From Gemmatimonadota bacterium (GTDB lineage Bacteria; Gemmatimonadota; Gemmatimonadetes; Longimicrobiales; Gaopeijiaceae), in the NCBI GenBank assembly GCA_041390125.1, contig JAWKQN010000019.1:21256-85255 (forward strand): a stretch of 64,000 bases of DNA, read 5' to 3'. Below, in pieces: positions 7,993 to 18,751 of this stretch (the stretch's first letter is position 1; every line of letters starts with the position of its first letter). The notes under the pieces were generated by a model. That model had not been told where the DNA came from. It saw only the letters and a list, made by a program, of their open reading frames with translations, and ran no database searches. The position numbers and the translations under genes were made by a program.

Positions 7993-8844
7993 TCAGGGCA
8001 CGTAGGTGCCGCCGACGAAGAAGCCGTAGTCGAACGGAGACACCTCGAGGCTCGTGCCCACGTTGAAGGCCAGAGCCAGGTCCACGAGCCAGTTCTGCCC
8101 GGCCGAGATGCGGGCACCGGGCGCCAGGTTGACGATGTACTCCCCGTCGGCGCTCGCCCCCAGCAGCTCACCGCTGAACGCGAAGCGCTCGCTCGTGCGG
8201 TAGACGCCGGCCCCGGAGAAGTTGACGGCGGTCACACCGTCGTCCTCGTTGGTCGGGACGCTGAAGCCCAGCGAGCCGTGCAGCGTGAGCGGGCTCCCGC
8301 CGCCCAGCCGGTGGCTGATGGCACCGGAGGCGCCGACCGACGCGCCTTCCTGACCGAACCCGTCCGACGCGACGGGCAACCGCACCGAGCCGGTCGCCGC
8401 GAAGCTGGAACGGCCGTCCTGGGAGCGCCACGCACGGTACTTCGCGAAGAGGGAGGCGTCTCCCCGTCCACTGTCGTCCGAGCTTCCGGAGGGGCTCTCG
8501 AGCATCACACCCAGATAGGGCGTGATCGTGGCGCCGAGCATGAGATCGGGGTTGGGAGCGAAGACCCCCGACACCGACAGCCCGGTGGACGAGAAGGTCG
8601 CCTGCTCCGAACCGCCGAAGCCGTCGAACAGCAGCACCTCGGTCTCGACGAGGCTGAAGCCCGCATTGACCGCCCAGCCGTCGCCCAGCACCAGACCGCT
8701 CTCCGAGAGCAGGGGTGCGGAATTGATGCCTTCCTCCGTCGAGACGGCGGCAGCGCCCGTCGCCGCACCGATCGCACCGAGCTGCGCCGACAGGGGCGCG
8801 CTCGCACCCAGGCTCAGCCCCACCAGCAGGACACCCGCTCTCAT
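7993..8844 (-). CDS. Exported beta-barrel-like protein, unknown function
   Basis: A 283-residue protein with a signal peptide (MRAGVLLVGLSLGASAPLSAQ). Many short amphipathic strands follow, such as GLSVSGVFAPNPDLMLGATI and FGFFVGGTYVP-like C-terminal strands ending near the stop, typical of outer-membrane barrels. The ATG at 8844 shares one base with the TGA of the protease-FHA gene (TGATG), so its translation is coupled to the phosphosignalling genes upstream. That coupling suggests it is a partner or substrate of the periplasmic protease (inference). No named family is recognised. Confidence 0.65.
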   Translation of the reverse strand: MRAGVLLVGLSLGASAPLSAQLGAIGAATGAAAVSTEEGINSAPLLSESGLVLGDGWAVNAGFSLVETEVLLFDGFGGSEQATFSSTGLSVSGVFAPNPDLMLGATITPYLGVMLESPSGSSDDSGRGDASLFAKYRAWRSQDGRSSFAATGSVRLPVASDGFGQEGASVGASGAISHRLGGGSPLTLHGSLGFSVPTNEDDGVTAVNFSGAGVYRTSERFAFSGELLGASADGEYIVNLAPGARISAGQNWLVDLALAFNVGTSLEVSPFDYGFFVGGTYVP

Positions 8845-10478
8845 CACGCCTCCAGGGAGAAGATGGACCCGCCCACCTTGATCCGGTCGCCGCTCTTGAT
8901 CGTGGCTTCCTGGATGGGGCGGTCGTTCACGTACGTCGGGTTGGTGCCACTCAGGTTCTTCACCACGAACCCGTCTCCGGTGCTCAGCACCACGGCGTGC
9001 TCGCGCGAGACGCTGCTGTCGGACAGCACGACCTGACACACGGCGGGGTCGCGGCCGATCTTCACTCCCGCCCCCGTCACCGTGAACCGGTTGCCCGCCA
9101 GCGAGCCGGCCTGGGCCACCAGGTGCGCGCTCTTGGAGGCCGCCGCGGCCGGGCGGCCGTTGCCGGCACGCGCCGCGCTCGCGCTCGCCGGAGCGCCACC
9201 GACGGGCGCCGCCTTCCGCTTCGAGGCCAGACCGGAGAAGACCAGCAGGCCTCCGACCGCCACCGCCGCCAGGATGGCCCACGTGGGGATGCCGCCTCCG
9301 CCGCCCCCGCCGCCGGTCGAGGACGTCCCCTCGCCCCGGTCACGGGCCTGCATGGCGTTCAGCCGCAGCGTGCTGGCGTCCGGCAGGTCGGGCAGGATGC
9401 GGGCGGCCTCGTCGAACGAGGCGATGGCCGCGCCGTAGTCGCCGCCGTAGTAGGCGTCGAGCGCGCGCGTCCAGGTGCGATCGAACATGCCTTCCGTCGG
9501 CGCCGCCGTGGCCGGCAGGTAGCCGCGGGCGACGTTGGACGGCACGGCGAAGTTGAAGCCCTGCACCATCTGGTTGCCCTGGATGCTGCCGAAGGTGGCC
9601 ATCCCCACGACCTCACCCTGGCCGTTGAACACGGGCCCACCGCTGTTGCCGTGCGTGATGGCCGCGTCCATCTGGATGACGCTGTTGCCGCCCACCGCCA
9701 CCTTCACGCCGGAGACCTGCCCCCGCGTGAAGCTGGCCTGCATCTGCGACTCCGGGCTCAGGTACGGGTGCAGCAGCACCGTGCCCGGGTAGCCCCCCAC
9801 GAAGATCTCGTCCCCGATCTGCACGCGATCGGAGTCGCCGATCTTCACGGTCGGCAGGTCCCGGCCCGCCACCTTGAGGACGGCCACGTCGCTGCCCGAT
9901 TCGCGCGAGCCCTGCCAGGGGAAGGACGTCTTGCCGGGCAGGTTGCTCATCGGCGGGCTGTAGGCACGAACCTCCGCCGGCATCTTCTGCCAGTTCTGCA
10001 GATAGACGTCCAGGCTCTTGCGGAGGGTGATCTGCGACTTGCCCAGCAGATCGCTCGTGATCTGGTACTTGTCGTTCTCCGACAGGGCGCCGCCGCGCTG
10101 CTGTGCGATCCGATCGAATACGCCGCCGGACTCGAGCGCGCTGTAGAGGAGCTGGCCCTTGAGCTGGTTCTCGTTGGCCTCCTCATAGAGCTCGACCACG
10201 TGCCCGTTGGTCACCACGAACCCGTCCGGCGTGACGATCCACCCGGATCCGCTGCCGCTCATCTGGGCCTGGAGCTGGGTGAAGTCGTTGTCGCCGGTGG
10301 GGACGACGATGTCCGCCTGCGCCGACAGCCACACCAGCACGGTGGCCGGCTTGACCTGGTAGTACAGCCGCTGACGCTCGTCCGCGTCCAGGTCCTGGGC
10401 GCCCGCGCGCAGCGGCAGGAGCGCGCCGAGCGCGGCCAGGCCAGCCAGCAGGGCGAACGCCTTCTGCCTTCTCATCAT
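8844..10478 (-). CDS. Membrane-anchored trypsin-like serine protease with C-terminal FHA domain
   Basis: A 544-residue protein. Residues 1-28 form a signal peptide. Residues 35-315 form a trypsin-fold (S1C/HtrA-like) protease with a full triad: His93 in TNGHVV, Asp197 in GSDVAVL and Ser279 in HGNSGGP. Residues 333-370 look like a short TPR-type helical pair and 385-396 are a Gly-rich linker. A transmembrane helix lies at about 398-417, followed by an Ala-rich spacer and an FHA domain at about 460-544 with KIGRD and SVSREHAVV. The topology implied is a periplasmic protease joined to a cytosolic phosphothreonine reader. No PDZ domain is seen, unlike DegP. Start ATG 10478 has AGGAG 7 nt upstream. 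It lies 27 bp after the FHA adaptor gene and overlaps the next gene by one base. Confidence 0.9.
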   Translation of the reverse strand: MMRRQKAFALLAGLAALGALLPLRAGAQDLDADERQRLYYQVKPATVLVWLSAQADIVVPTGDNDFTQLQAQMSGSGSGWIVTPDGFVVTNGHVVELYEEANENQLKGQLLYSALESGGVFDRIAQQRGGALSENDKYQITSDLLGKSQITLRKSLDVYLQNWQKMPAEVRAYSPPMSNLPGKTSFPWQGSRESGSDVAVLKVAGRDLPTVKIGDSDRVQIGDEIFVGGYPGTVLLHPYLSPESQMQASFTRGQVSGVKVAVGGNSVIQMDAAITHGNSGGPVFNGQGEVVGMATFGSIQGNQMVQGFNFAVPSNVARGYLPATAAPTEGMFDRTWTRALDAYYGGDYGAAIASFDEAARILPDLPDASTLRLNAMQARDRGEGTSSTGGGGGGGGIPTWAILAAVAVGGLLVFSGLASKRKAAPVGGAPASASAARAGNGRPAAAASKSAHLVAQAGSLAGNRFTVTGAGVKIGRDPAVCQVVLSDSSVSREHAVVLSTGDGFVVKNLSGTNPTYVNDRPIQEATIKSGDRIKVGGSIFSLEA

Positions 10479-10505
10479 CTTCTCTCTCCTCGGGATCGCC
10501 GTGAG

Positions 10506-10961
10506 CTAGTTGTCCTGGAAAACCACACACTTGAAGACCCACTCGGACGAGCCGAAGGAGACCCGGTCTCCGTCCGCAAGCGGGTGCTGGTGGATGGACT
10601 CGCCGTTGACCGACGTGCCGTTGGTGCTGTCGAGGTCGGTGATGATGAAAGCGCCGTCCTTGAAGCGGATGCTGGCGTGCCGATCCGAGATGTGGTCGTG
10701 CTTGATCACGACCTCGCACAGAGAATCCACGCCCACGACGGCCTTGGCCGCATCGATCCTGTGCATCTGTCCGCGATGCTGCCCGCGGTCGCCCACCAAC
10801 CACCCGATGGCCGAGATCTCGGGAGGACGCTGCATCACCACGGTCTTGCGACCGCTGTCGTCGCGCCCCTTCATCTCCCGCTCCAGCTCCTCCGGATCGA
10901 TCCGGACGGTCTTGGCCAACGCGGGGTTGGACACCTTCTGCGTCTTGTCGAGATCACTCAT
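10506..10961 (-). CDS. FHA-domain protein, probable phospho-adaptor of the kinase/phosphatase pair
   Basis: A 151-residue soluble protein. The N-terminal 45 residues are polar and carry three Lys/Arg-Thr sites (Thr7 in DKTQ, Thr18 in AKTV, Thr40 in RKTV), plausible kinase targets. Residues 50-151 form an FHA domain with HISDRHASI and DLDSTNGTSVNG. The usual Gly-Arg at the start of the phosphopeptide loop is Gly-Val here (VGVDSLCEV), so binding may be altered. Its start overlaps the PP2C stop by 4 nt and the protease-FHA gene follows after 27 nt. By analogy with GarA or type VI secretion FHA proteins it may link the kinase to downstream partners (inference). Confidence 0.85.
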   Translation of the reverse strand: MSDLDKTQKVSNPALAKTVRIDPEELEREMKGRDDSGRKTVVMQRPPEISAIGWLVGDRGQHRGQMHRIDAAKAVVGVDSLCEVVIKHDHISDRHASIRFKDGAFIITDLDSTNGTSVNGESIHQHPLADGDRVSFGSSEWVFKCVVFQDN

Positions 10962-12000
10962 CGTTCACTCCTCGGGGTGGAATCCGGCTCGGCGCTCGTC
11001 TCGTCCGTCGGTTCAGCGTTCACGCGCAGAGCGCCGCTGTCGGGGATCGTCGCCGTGGCCGCGGGGGGCTCGGGGGTGGGCTCGGGCTCCGGTGCCGGCG
11101 TGCTCCAGCGCCCGGCGGCCAGAAGGGAGGCGGCGATCAGGACGGCCAGACCGAGTCCCATCCGGACCCGACCGGAGGCGCCGGGGCGCGCATCCTCCAC
11201 CGCCGGCGCACCCGGAAGCGTGGCCGGGACCGCCCGGGCGGCCACCGCGTGGACGATCACCGCGGTCACGTTGTCGGTGCCGCCGGCCTCGTTCGCCAGG
11301 TCGATCAGATGGGCACAAGCCGCGTCCGGGTCGGCCTCCTCCGCCAACACCCGCGCGAGCACGGGATCCCGCACCAATCCGTGCAGGCCATCGCTGCAGA
11401 GCAGGTAGCGATCTCCCTCGACGAGCTCCTCGTGGTAGAGGTCCACCTGGAGCTGCTCCCCCACGCCCAGCGACTGCGTGAGCCAGTTGCGGTGCTCGAA
11501 GGCCTCGGCCTCCTCCTCCGTCAGGAGTCCGGCACGTTGCTGCTCCGCCACCCAGGAATGGTCCTGCGTGAGCTGCTCGAATGCACCCGCGCGCAGGCGG
11601 TACAGGCGGGTGTCGCCCACGTGACCGATGACGAGCCGATGGTCGGCATCGACCACGGCGGCCGTGACGGTGCTGCCCATCTGCGACGCGCGATCGTTCG
11701 CGTCTCCCCGACCCAGCAACGTGCGGTGGATCTCACGGAGCAGGCGGTCGAGCCACAGGCCGGCGTCGATGCGGCGTCCTTCGAGCTCGACGGCGGAGGA
11801 CTGGAGGCTGTCGACGACGAGCCGACTGGCCTCGTCGCCCCCACTGTGCCCACCCAGCCCGTCCGCGACGACGAACATGGCACGGAAGGACGGATCGACG
11901 GCCGACGGCGGCGCCGCGTACAGTCCGAACGCGTCTTCGTTGCGCTCGCGTTGCCGGCCCGTGTCGGAGCGGCCGGCGAAGAGGAATCGCCAGGGTTCCA

Positions 12001-12001
<1 letters not shown>
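10958..12001 (-). CDS. PP2C (PPM)-family protein Ser/Thr phosphatase with C-terminal membrane anchor
   Basis: A metal-dependent phosphatase of 347 residues that should reverse the adjacent kinases. The PPM metal-site motifs are present in order: SDTGRQRERNEDAF near residues 12-25, VVADGLGGHSGGD, LLCSDGLHG and GGTDNVTAVIV. The catalytic domain ends near residue 240. A transmembrane helix (LGLAVLIAASLLAAG) and a Pro/Glu/Thr-rich tail follow, so the tail is probably extracytoplasmic. ATG at 12001 is preferred: GGGAG lies 5 nt upstream and the ATG shares one base with the kinase TGA. A GTG at 12007 is a possible alternative. The 4-nt overlap with the FHA gene marks one operon. Confidence 0.92.
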
Positions 12002-13722
<1,721 letters not shown>

Positions 13723-13859
13723 GCCTCCCCCGTGCTGGCGTGTCGCCTGACACGCGCGAGGCGGAGGTCGGAGGGATCACGGGGCGAGGACCGCGCAGGG
13801 CGGCGGGGGCCCGGACCCGGGGCGTCGCCTCCCCGGGAGGGACGGCCCCGCGGGCGGGA

Positions 13860-16352
13860 TCAGGTCCGGAAGCCGGTCCGGAGCGCGTGGAGGAGCGCCT
13901 GGTCCTCCGGGGTGGCCAGGCCGGCTTCGATCAGGGCCTCCAGCCGGCTCGACGCCTCGGCGCGATAGGGGGCGGGTCGACCGTGCAGCCGGGCGAGGCG
14001 CGAATGCAGCGCTTCGACCCGTGCCAGCTCGAGCCGGCTGCGGGCGTCCGTCCCGTCCCGGTCGAGGCGGCGCAACAGCCAGGTGCGGGCCTCGGCGTAG
14101 TGGGACAACGCGTCGTCGACGTGCCCTGCCTCCTCGGAGAGGCTGGCCAGCGATCGGTGGCCGGAGGCCACGTCGGTGAGGCCCTGGGCGTTGCTCGTGT
14201 CCTGGATATGGAGCGTCCGATAGACGTCCAGGGCCGCCGTGCAGTGGGGCGCGGCGCGGCTCACCGCGCCGGCCGCCGCCTCGAGCTCACAGACGTTCTG
14301 ATGGGCCACGCCCACGTCGCGCTGGGCATCCACGTTGTTCGGGGCCTCGGCGGCCAGCTGCCGACGCATGCGCAGGGATGCCTCGAAGGCGGTCCGGGCC
14401 GCGGCGCCGTCGCCTCGCTGACGGGCCAGGGTGCCGATCCGCTCCTGGACCAGCGCCCGGAAGCGTCGCACGCCCCACCCCTCCGCAGCCCCCAGGGGCG
14501 GCGCCTCCAGGCGCTGCTCGGCCTCCCCGTAGACGGCCCGCGCCGAATCGGGGCGTGCCAGATTGGGGAAGTTGGGGTTGCCGGTCAGGTCGCCCAGCTT
14601 GACGAGGCTGATGACCACGGAGAGGGCGTGGCGCACGCTGTCGGGATGCTGCTCGGCGATGATCCGGTACCCCGAGAGCGCCGCCCGGGCCAGATCCACC
14701 CCGCCTTCCACGTCACCGCGGAACGCGAGCGCGTCCCCCAGCTGCTCCTGCAGGACGGCGAGGGTGCGCCGGTAGCGCATGCTGTCGGGACGCTCGTGGA
14801 CCGCCGAGCGGGCCAGCGCGATGCCCATCTCGTAGCTGCGCGCCGCCGCTCCCAGATCGCCGAGGCTGGCACCGGCCGGCTGGCCCTGCGCCAGCCCGAG
14901 ACGGAGGAGCGCCTCGGCCACCTCCCATTCGAGCGCCGGATCGCCTTCCACGTCCCCCGCGAGCCCCTCCAGGCTCGCGTAGGCGCGATCCAGCAGGAGC
15001 GCTCGCGCCTCCGTGGCACCGGGAAGGTCCGAGATGGCATCGTGTACATCGAAGACCAGCGCGCCGAGGAGACGACGGACGTCCTGCGCCTGCTGCTCGG
15101 CCCGCGCCTGCGCCAGGCGTGCGCGTGCACCCTGCACCGCTGCGCCCGCCACCCCCACGGCGAGCGCCAGCGAACCGACCACCGCCACGGCCATGGACGA
15201 CCGGTGGCGTTGCACGAACTTGCGCGCCCGGTAGCGCAGCGTATCCGGTTGCGCGAGCACGGGTCGTCCGCTGAGGAAGCGGCGCAGGTCCTCCCCGAGC
15301 TGGGCCGCGGAGGGATAGCGGCGCTCCGGCTCCTTGCGGATGGCCGTGAGGATGATCTGGTCCAGATCGCCGCGCAGCTCCTGCGCCCGGACGCGGGGGC
15401 GCAGCGCGCCCGCATCCGCGGAGGCGACGGCGGCGCTGGGTCGGGTCGGCTCGCGCGAGCTGACGATGCGCTCGATCTCGAAGAGGGACTCGCCCCCGAA
15501 CGCGTAGGGCCCGCGACCTGCAAGCAGCTCGTACAGCACCACACCGAGCGCGTAGATGTCGGAGAGCAGCGTGACCGGCTCCCCGCGCAGCTGCTCCGGG
15601 CTGGCGTAGGCGGGCGTCAGGGCCCGGGCACCCGCCTCGGTCACCGTGCGTTCGGGATCGGTGCCCGGGTCCAGCATCTTGGCCACGCCGAAGTCGAGGA
15701 GCTTCACCACCCCGTCCCGGGTCACCAGGATGTTGCCGGGCTTGAGGTCGCGGTGCACGACCAGGTTCTGGTGCGCGTACTGCACGGCCGCACAGACCTG
15801 TCGGAAGAGGTCGATGCGCGCCTCCACGGACAGACCGCGTTCAACCACCCAGTCGTCGATCCGTTGGCCCTCCACGTACTCCATCACGAGGAAGAGCCGG
15901 CCGTCCGGAGCCACCCCGCCGTCCAGCATGGACACGATGTTGGGGTGGGCGAGCGTCGCCAGGATCTGCCGTTCCTGCCGGAAGCGGCGGATGACCTCCT
16001 CGCTGTGGCCGTAGGCGTGGATCAGCTTGATGGCGACACGCCGGTCGAACTGCTGGTCCGCACGCTCCGCCTCGTAGACGACGCCCATGCCGCCTTCGCC
16101 GATGCGACGCAGCAAGCGGTACGCGCCGATCACGGACCCCTCCCGGCCAAAGGGGGTGCCGCTGCCGGCGAGCGCAGGTCGCTCCAGCGGATCGTCGGCG
16201 CCGTCCAACGCCGTCATGAGGCTTCGCACCTCGGTCAGGAGGTCGGGATCGGAGCCGCATTCGCGCGCCAGGAAGGCGTCGCGCCGCTCCGGCTCCAGGT
16301 CCAGGACCTGGTCGAGGAGCGCCTTCACGCGTTCGCGCCGGTCGGACATCAT
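13860..16352 (-). CDS. Ser/Thr protein kinase with transmembrane helix and TPR-type C-terminus
   Basis: An 830-residue Hanks-type kinase. An N-terminal helical segment (1-60, with the family pattern LLDQVLDLEPERRDAFLA) precedes the kinase domain (about 76-365). This has GEGGMG (85-90), Lys109 in VAIKL, HRDLKPGN (Asp202), DFG (220-222) and SPEQL. A transmembrane helix lies at about 386-405, and a 400-residue TPR-like helical region should be outside the cytoplasm. The architecture is common in Acidobacteriota and Gemmatimonadota next to ECF sigma factors. Its ATG overlaps the sigma stop by 4 nt (ATGA), so expression is coupled to the sigma factor. All catalytic residues are present. Confidence 0.93.
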   Translation of the reverse strand: MMSDRRERVKALLDQVLDLEPERRDAFLARECGSDPDLLTEVRSLMTALDGADDPLERPALAGSGTPFGREGSVIGAYRLLRRIGEGGMGVVYEAERADQQFDRRVAIKLIHAYGHSEEVIRRFRQERQILATLAHPNIVSMLDGGVAPDGRLFLVMEYVEGQRIDDWVVERGLSVEARIDLFRQVCAAVQYAHQNLVVHRDLKPGNILVTRDGVVKLLDFGVAKMLDPGTDPERTVTEAGARALTPAYASPEQLRGEPVTLLSDIYALGVVLYELLAGRGPYAFGGESLFEIERIVSSREPTRPSAAVASADAGALRPRVRAQELRGDLDQIILTAIRKEPERRYPSAAQLGEDLRRFLSGRPVLAQPDTLRYRARKFVQRHRSSMAVAVVGSLALAVGVAGAAVQGARARLAQARAEQQAQDVRRLLGALVFDVHDAISDLPGATEARALLLDRAYASLEGLAGDVEGDPALEWEVAEALLRLGLAQGQPAGASLGDLGAAARSYEMGIALARSAVHERPDSMRYRRTLAVLQEQLGDALAFRGDVEGGVDLARAALSGYRIIAEQHPDSVRHALSVVISLVKLGDLTGNPNFPNLARPDSARAVYGEAEQRLEAPPLGAAEGWGVRRFRALVQERIGTLARQRGDGAAARTAFEASLRMRRQLAAEAPNNVDAQRDVGVAHQNVCELEAAAGAVSRAAPHCTAALDVYRTLHIQDTSNAQGLTDVASGHRSLASLSEEAGHVDDALSHYAEARTWLLRRLDRDGTDARSRLELARVEALHSRLARLHGRPAPYRAEASSRLEALIEAGLATPEDQALLHALRTGFRT

Positions 16353-16945
16353 CCCGCCGGCGCACCCTCCGGAGCCGGGCCGTCCTCGGACAGGTGCCGG
16401 TAGAGCCAGGCCTTGGCGTGGCGCCAGTCGCGCTTGACCGTAGGCTCGGAGACGCCGATGGCCTGCGCCACCTCGGCAATCTCCAGGCCGGCGAAGAAGC
16501 GCATCTCGACGATGCGGGCCGCGCGCGGATCGGTGCGCTCCAGCTCGGCCAGGGCCTTGTCCAGGGCCACCACGTCCACGCCCGGCCCCTCGCGGGCGGC
16601 CAGACCGTCGATGAGGGTCACGGCCCGCCCGCCCCCCCGTTTGGCGGCGCTGCGGCGCCGGGCGTGGTCCACCAGGATGCGACGCATGGCCTGGGCGGCG
16701 ATCCCGAAGAAGTGCGCGCGCCCGCTCCAGTGGGGCACGCGCTGCTGCACCAGCTTCAGGTAGGCTTCGTGGACGAGGGCGGTCGGCTGGAGGGTATGCC
16801 CGTCCACCTCGGCCCGCAGGTGGGCGCGGGCCAACGCACGCAGCTCATCGTAGACGACGTGCAACAGCGCGGCCTGCGCCTCGTCGTCTCCCGAGGCGAA
16901 TCCGTCGAGAAGGCGCGTCACGTCGCTGGGGCGGGGGGAGCCCAC
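16349..16945 (-). CDS. ECF-type RNA polymerase sigma factor (kinase-associated group)
   Basis: A 198-residue sigma factor with region 2 (LLHVVYDELRALARAHLR, then HTLQPTALVHEAYLKL) and region 4 (ARIVEMRFFAGLEIAEVAQAIG with an SEPTVKRDW helix-turn-helix). The HTLQPTALVHEAYLKL signature marks the ECF group that travels with Ser/Thr kinases rather than an anti-sigma factor. GTG at 16945 is the start: a perfect GGAGG lies 7 nt upstream, whereas an ATG 13 codons earlier has none. It overlaps the kinase-TPR gene by 4 nt. The likely control is phosphorylation by that kinase (family knowledge plus inference). It heads the minus-strand phosphosignalling series. Confidence 0.92.
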   Translation of the reverse strand: MGSPRPSDVTRLLDGFASGDDEAQAALLHVVYDELRALARAHLRAEVDGHTLQPTALVHEAYLKLVQQRVPHWSGRAHFFGIAAQAMRRILVDHARRRSAAKRGGGRAVTLIDGLAAREGPGVDVVALDKALAELERTDPRAARIVEMRFFAGLEIAEVAQAIGVSEPTVKRDWRHAKAWLYRHLSEDGPAPEGAPAG

Positions 16946-16957
16946 GGCAATGCCTCC
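16943..16957 (-). promoter_or_regulatory. Ribosome binding site that sets the ECF sigma start
   Basis: On the minus strand GGAGG (16953-16957) sits 7 nt before GTG (16943-16945). This selects the GTG over an in-frame ATG at 16984. Confidence 0.75.
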
Positions 16958-17049
16958 GACTGTTCTGAGCCCGACGGGCAACACTAGCCGATCGGAGCCG
17001 GCGGGGGAACGGCCGATCCCCCGAGGCCCGCTCCTGCGCGTGTAGGGAC

Positions 17050-17802
17050 ATGGAGCCCTGGGGCCACTTCACCGTGTCCGAATACGAGGCCGTCCACCGG
17101 GTGGTGGGGGACCTCGCCGTCCATCTACGCATCGAGCGCGGCGCGCTCGTGGTGGGGATCGACGCACCGGTCGGCCCCCTCACGGGCTTTGGCCCGACCC
17201 GCGAGGAGCGGTGGGCCGCCCCCGGCCCCGCCACCTCCGTGGAGGTGGCGCCCGCCCTCCCGGACCGCCCCGTGGTCGTGGGCGTGCGCAACCCGTTCCG
17301 GCTCGCCCCGGGCGCCGAGACCCGCCTGCAGGTCCACCTGCCCATCTGGGCCCAGGTCCACCTGGAGGACGAGGAGCGCACGCTCCTGGCGGAGCTCCCG
17401 AGCGCGGTCTTGAGTCAGACCTGGTGGGGGGGCAAGACGCGAGGCGAGCTGGCCTATTGGCTTCCCGCCGAGGTCGAGCATGCCGAGGCGGACATCGCCA
17501 CGGCGGCGCCCACCCGGGCCGTCTGTGTCCTGCGCATCGCGAACCGTTCGACGCGGGTGCTGGAGGTGGACCGCCTCGCGATCCGCGCTCCGCAGCACTC
17601 GCTGTTCCGCACCAGACGGGGCTTCGTCACCGACGAGGCCCGCATCGTCTACCTGGGAGAGGCCGATGCTGCCGTGGACGTGAGCGGCGCTCCCCCGGCG
17701 TTCGAGCCGGATGCTCCCCGCGTGCAGGGGCCGCGCCTGCTGCTGCCGCGCGGCCTGCGCGCGCTCACCTTCGCCCATCTCCGCAGCCTCGAGCTCTACT
17801 GA
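17050..17802 (+). CDS. DUF432 family protein, partner of an MscS-type channel
   Basis: A 250-residue cytosolic protein resembling DUF432 (PF04254). Features include an N-terminal WGHFTVSEYE strand, a central LPIWAQVHLE strand, LSQTWWGGKTRGELAYWLP and a C-terminal beta-rich half. DUF432 genes commonly sit beside small mechanosensitive channels; the biochemical role is unknown. The stop shares one base with the channel start (TGATG). It is divergent from the ECF sigma gene across 104 bp that should contain both promoters, though I see no convincing hexamers. Confidence 0.75.
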   Translation: MEPWGHFTVSEYEAVHRVVGDLAVHLRIERGALVVGIDAPVGPLTGFGPTREERWAAPGPATSVEVAPALPDRPVVVGVRNPFRLAPGAETRLQVHLPIWAQVHLEDEERTLLAELPSAVLSQTWWGGKTRGELAYWLPAEVEHAEADIATAAPTRAVCVLRIANRSTRVLEVDRLAIRAPQHSLFRTRRGFVTDEARIVYLGEADAAVDVSGAPPAFEPDAPRVQGPRLLLPRGLRALTFAHLRSLELY

Positions 17803-18698
17803 TGCTCCCGCGTCTCCAGCAGATCGCCGACACCGCACAGGCGCTGGCCGACACCGCGACCGCTCCGCTCACCGACACGGTCGTCGCCGTCGCACCGGCG
17901 GTCGTCCCCACCCCGGACGAAGCCGGCTCGCTCGTGCAGGTCGCCCTCATCCTCGGGCTCGGGATCCCCCTGCTCGCCTGGATCACGCTGTGGGTCCGGA
18001 GCGTGGTGAGTCGCCGGGTCGGCCCCCACCGCGGGGTCATCACGGGCAAGCTCCTGTTCTATCCCGGTCTGGTGTTCCTCGTGGCGCTGGTCATGCGCGA
18101 GATGGGCTTCAGCCTCACGCCCATGCTCGGGGCCGCGGGTGTGGTGGGGATCGCCCTGGGCTTCGCGTCCCAGACCAGCGTATCCAACATCGTGGCCGGC
18201 TTCTTCCTGGTGGGCGAGCGACCCTTCGTCGTGGGGGACATGATCGAGGTCGGCACCACGGCCGGCCGCGTCCTCTCGGTGGGCATGCTCTCGGTGAAGC
18301 TGCGCACCTGGGACAACCGGTTCATCCGCGTACCGAACGAGAGCCTCATGCGCAGCGAGGTCACGAATCTCACACGCTTCCCCATCCGGCGGGTGGATCT
18401 CGTGGTCCGGGTCTCCTACGACGCCGACCTGGAGCGTGTCCACGACATCCTGCTCGACGCCGCGCGCGCACACCCTTCCTCGCTCATGGAGCCCGAGCCG
18501 CGCGTCTACTTCGTGTCGTTCGGAGAGACGGCCGTGCACGTGAAGCTGACGGTCTGGTCCACCCAGGAGGAGCGCCGTGAGCTCAAGCACAGCCTACCCG
18601 CGCTGATGAAGCGCAAGCTGGACGAGGCGGGGCTGCCGATGCCCCGGCTCCCCGGGGTGATGCCCCTGGCGATCGATGCCGGGGGCGGTGGAGTCTGA
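17802..18698 (+). CDS. Small-conductance mechanosensitive ion channel, MscS family
   Basis: A 298-residue channel with hydrophobic helices at about 42-64 and 83-105. The pore helix region LGAAGVVGIALGFASQTSV is followed by the MscS beta-domain motif NIVAGFFLVGERPFVVGDMIEV. The typical NRFIRVPNESL stretch and a C-terminal alpha/beta domain come next. It releases ions under osmotic downshift (family knowledge). ATG at 17802 is coupled to the DUF432 stop. It converges on ribF with 53 bp between, where I see no strong terminator. Confidence 0.92.
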   Translation: MLPRLQQIADTAQALADTATAPLTDTVVAVAPAVVPTPDEAGSLVQVALILGLGIPLLAWITLWVRSVVSRRVGPHRGVITGKLLFYPGLVFLVALVMREMGFSLTPMLGAAGVVGIALGFASQTSVSNIVAGFFLVGERPFVVGDMIEVGTTAGRVLSVGMLSVKLRTWDNRFIRVPNESLMRSEVTNLTRFPIRRVDLVVRVSYDADLERVHDILLDAARAHPSSLMEPEPRVYFVSFGETAVHVKLTVWSTQEERRELKHSLPALMKRKLDEAGLPMPRLPGVMPLAIDAGGGGV

Positions 18699-18751
18699 GG
18701 TCCGCCCGTCGTCGCCCGGTCCGGGGTCCGCCCGCCGCCGCCCGATCCCCG

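Noticed and set aside
16981..17010. ECF-type autoregulatory promoter upstream of the sigma gene
   Set aside because: A TAGTGT-like hexamer is present but no convincing -35 partner, and no similar motif recurs in the window.
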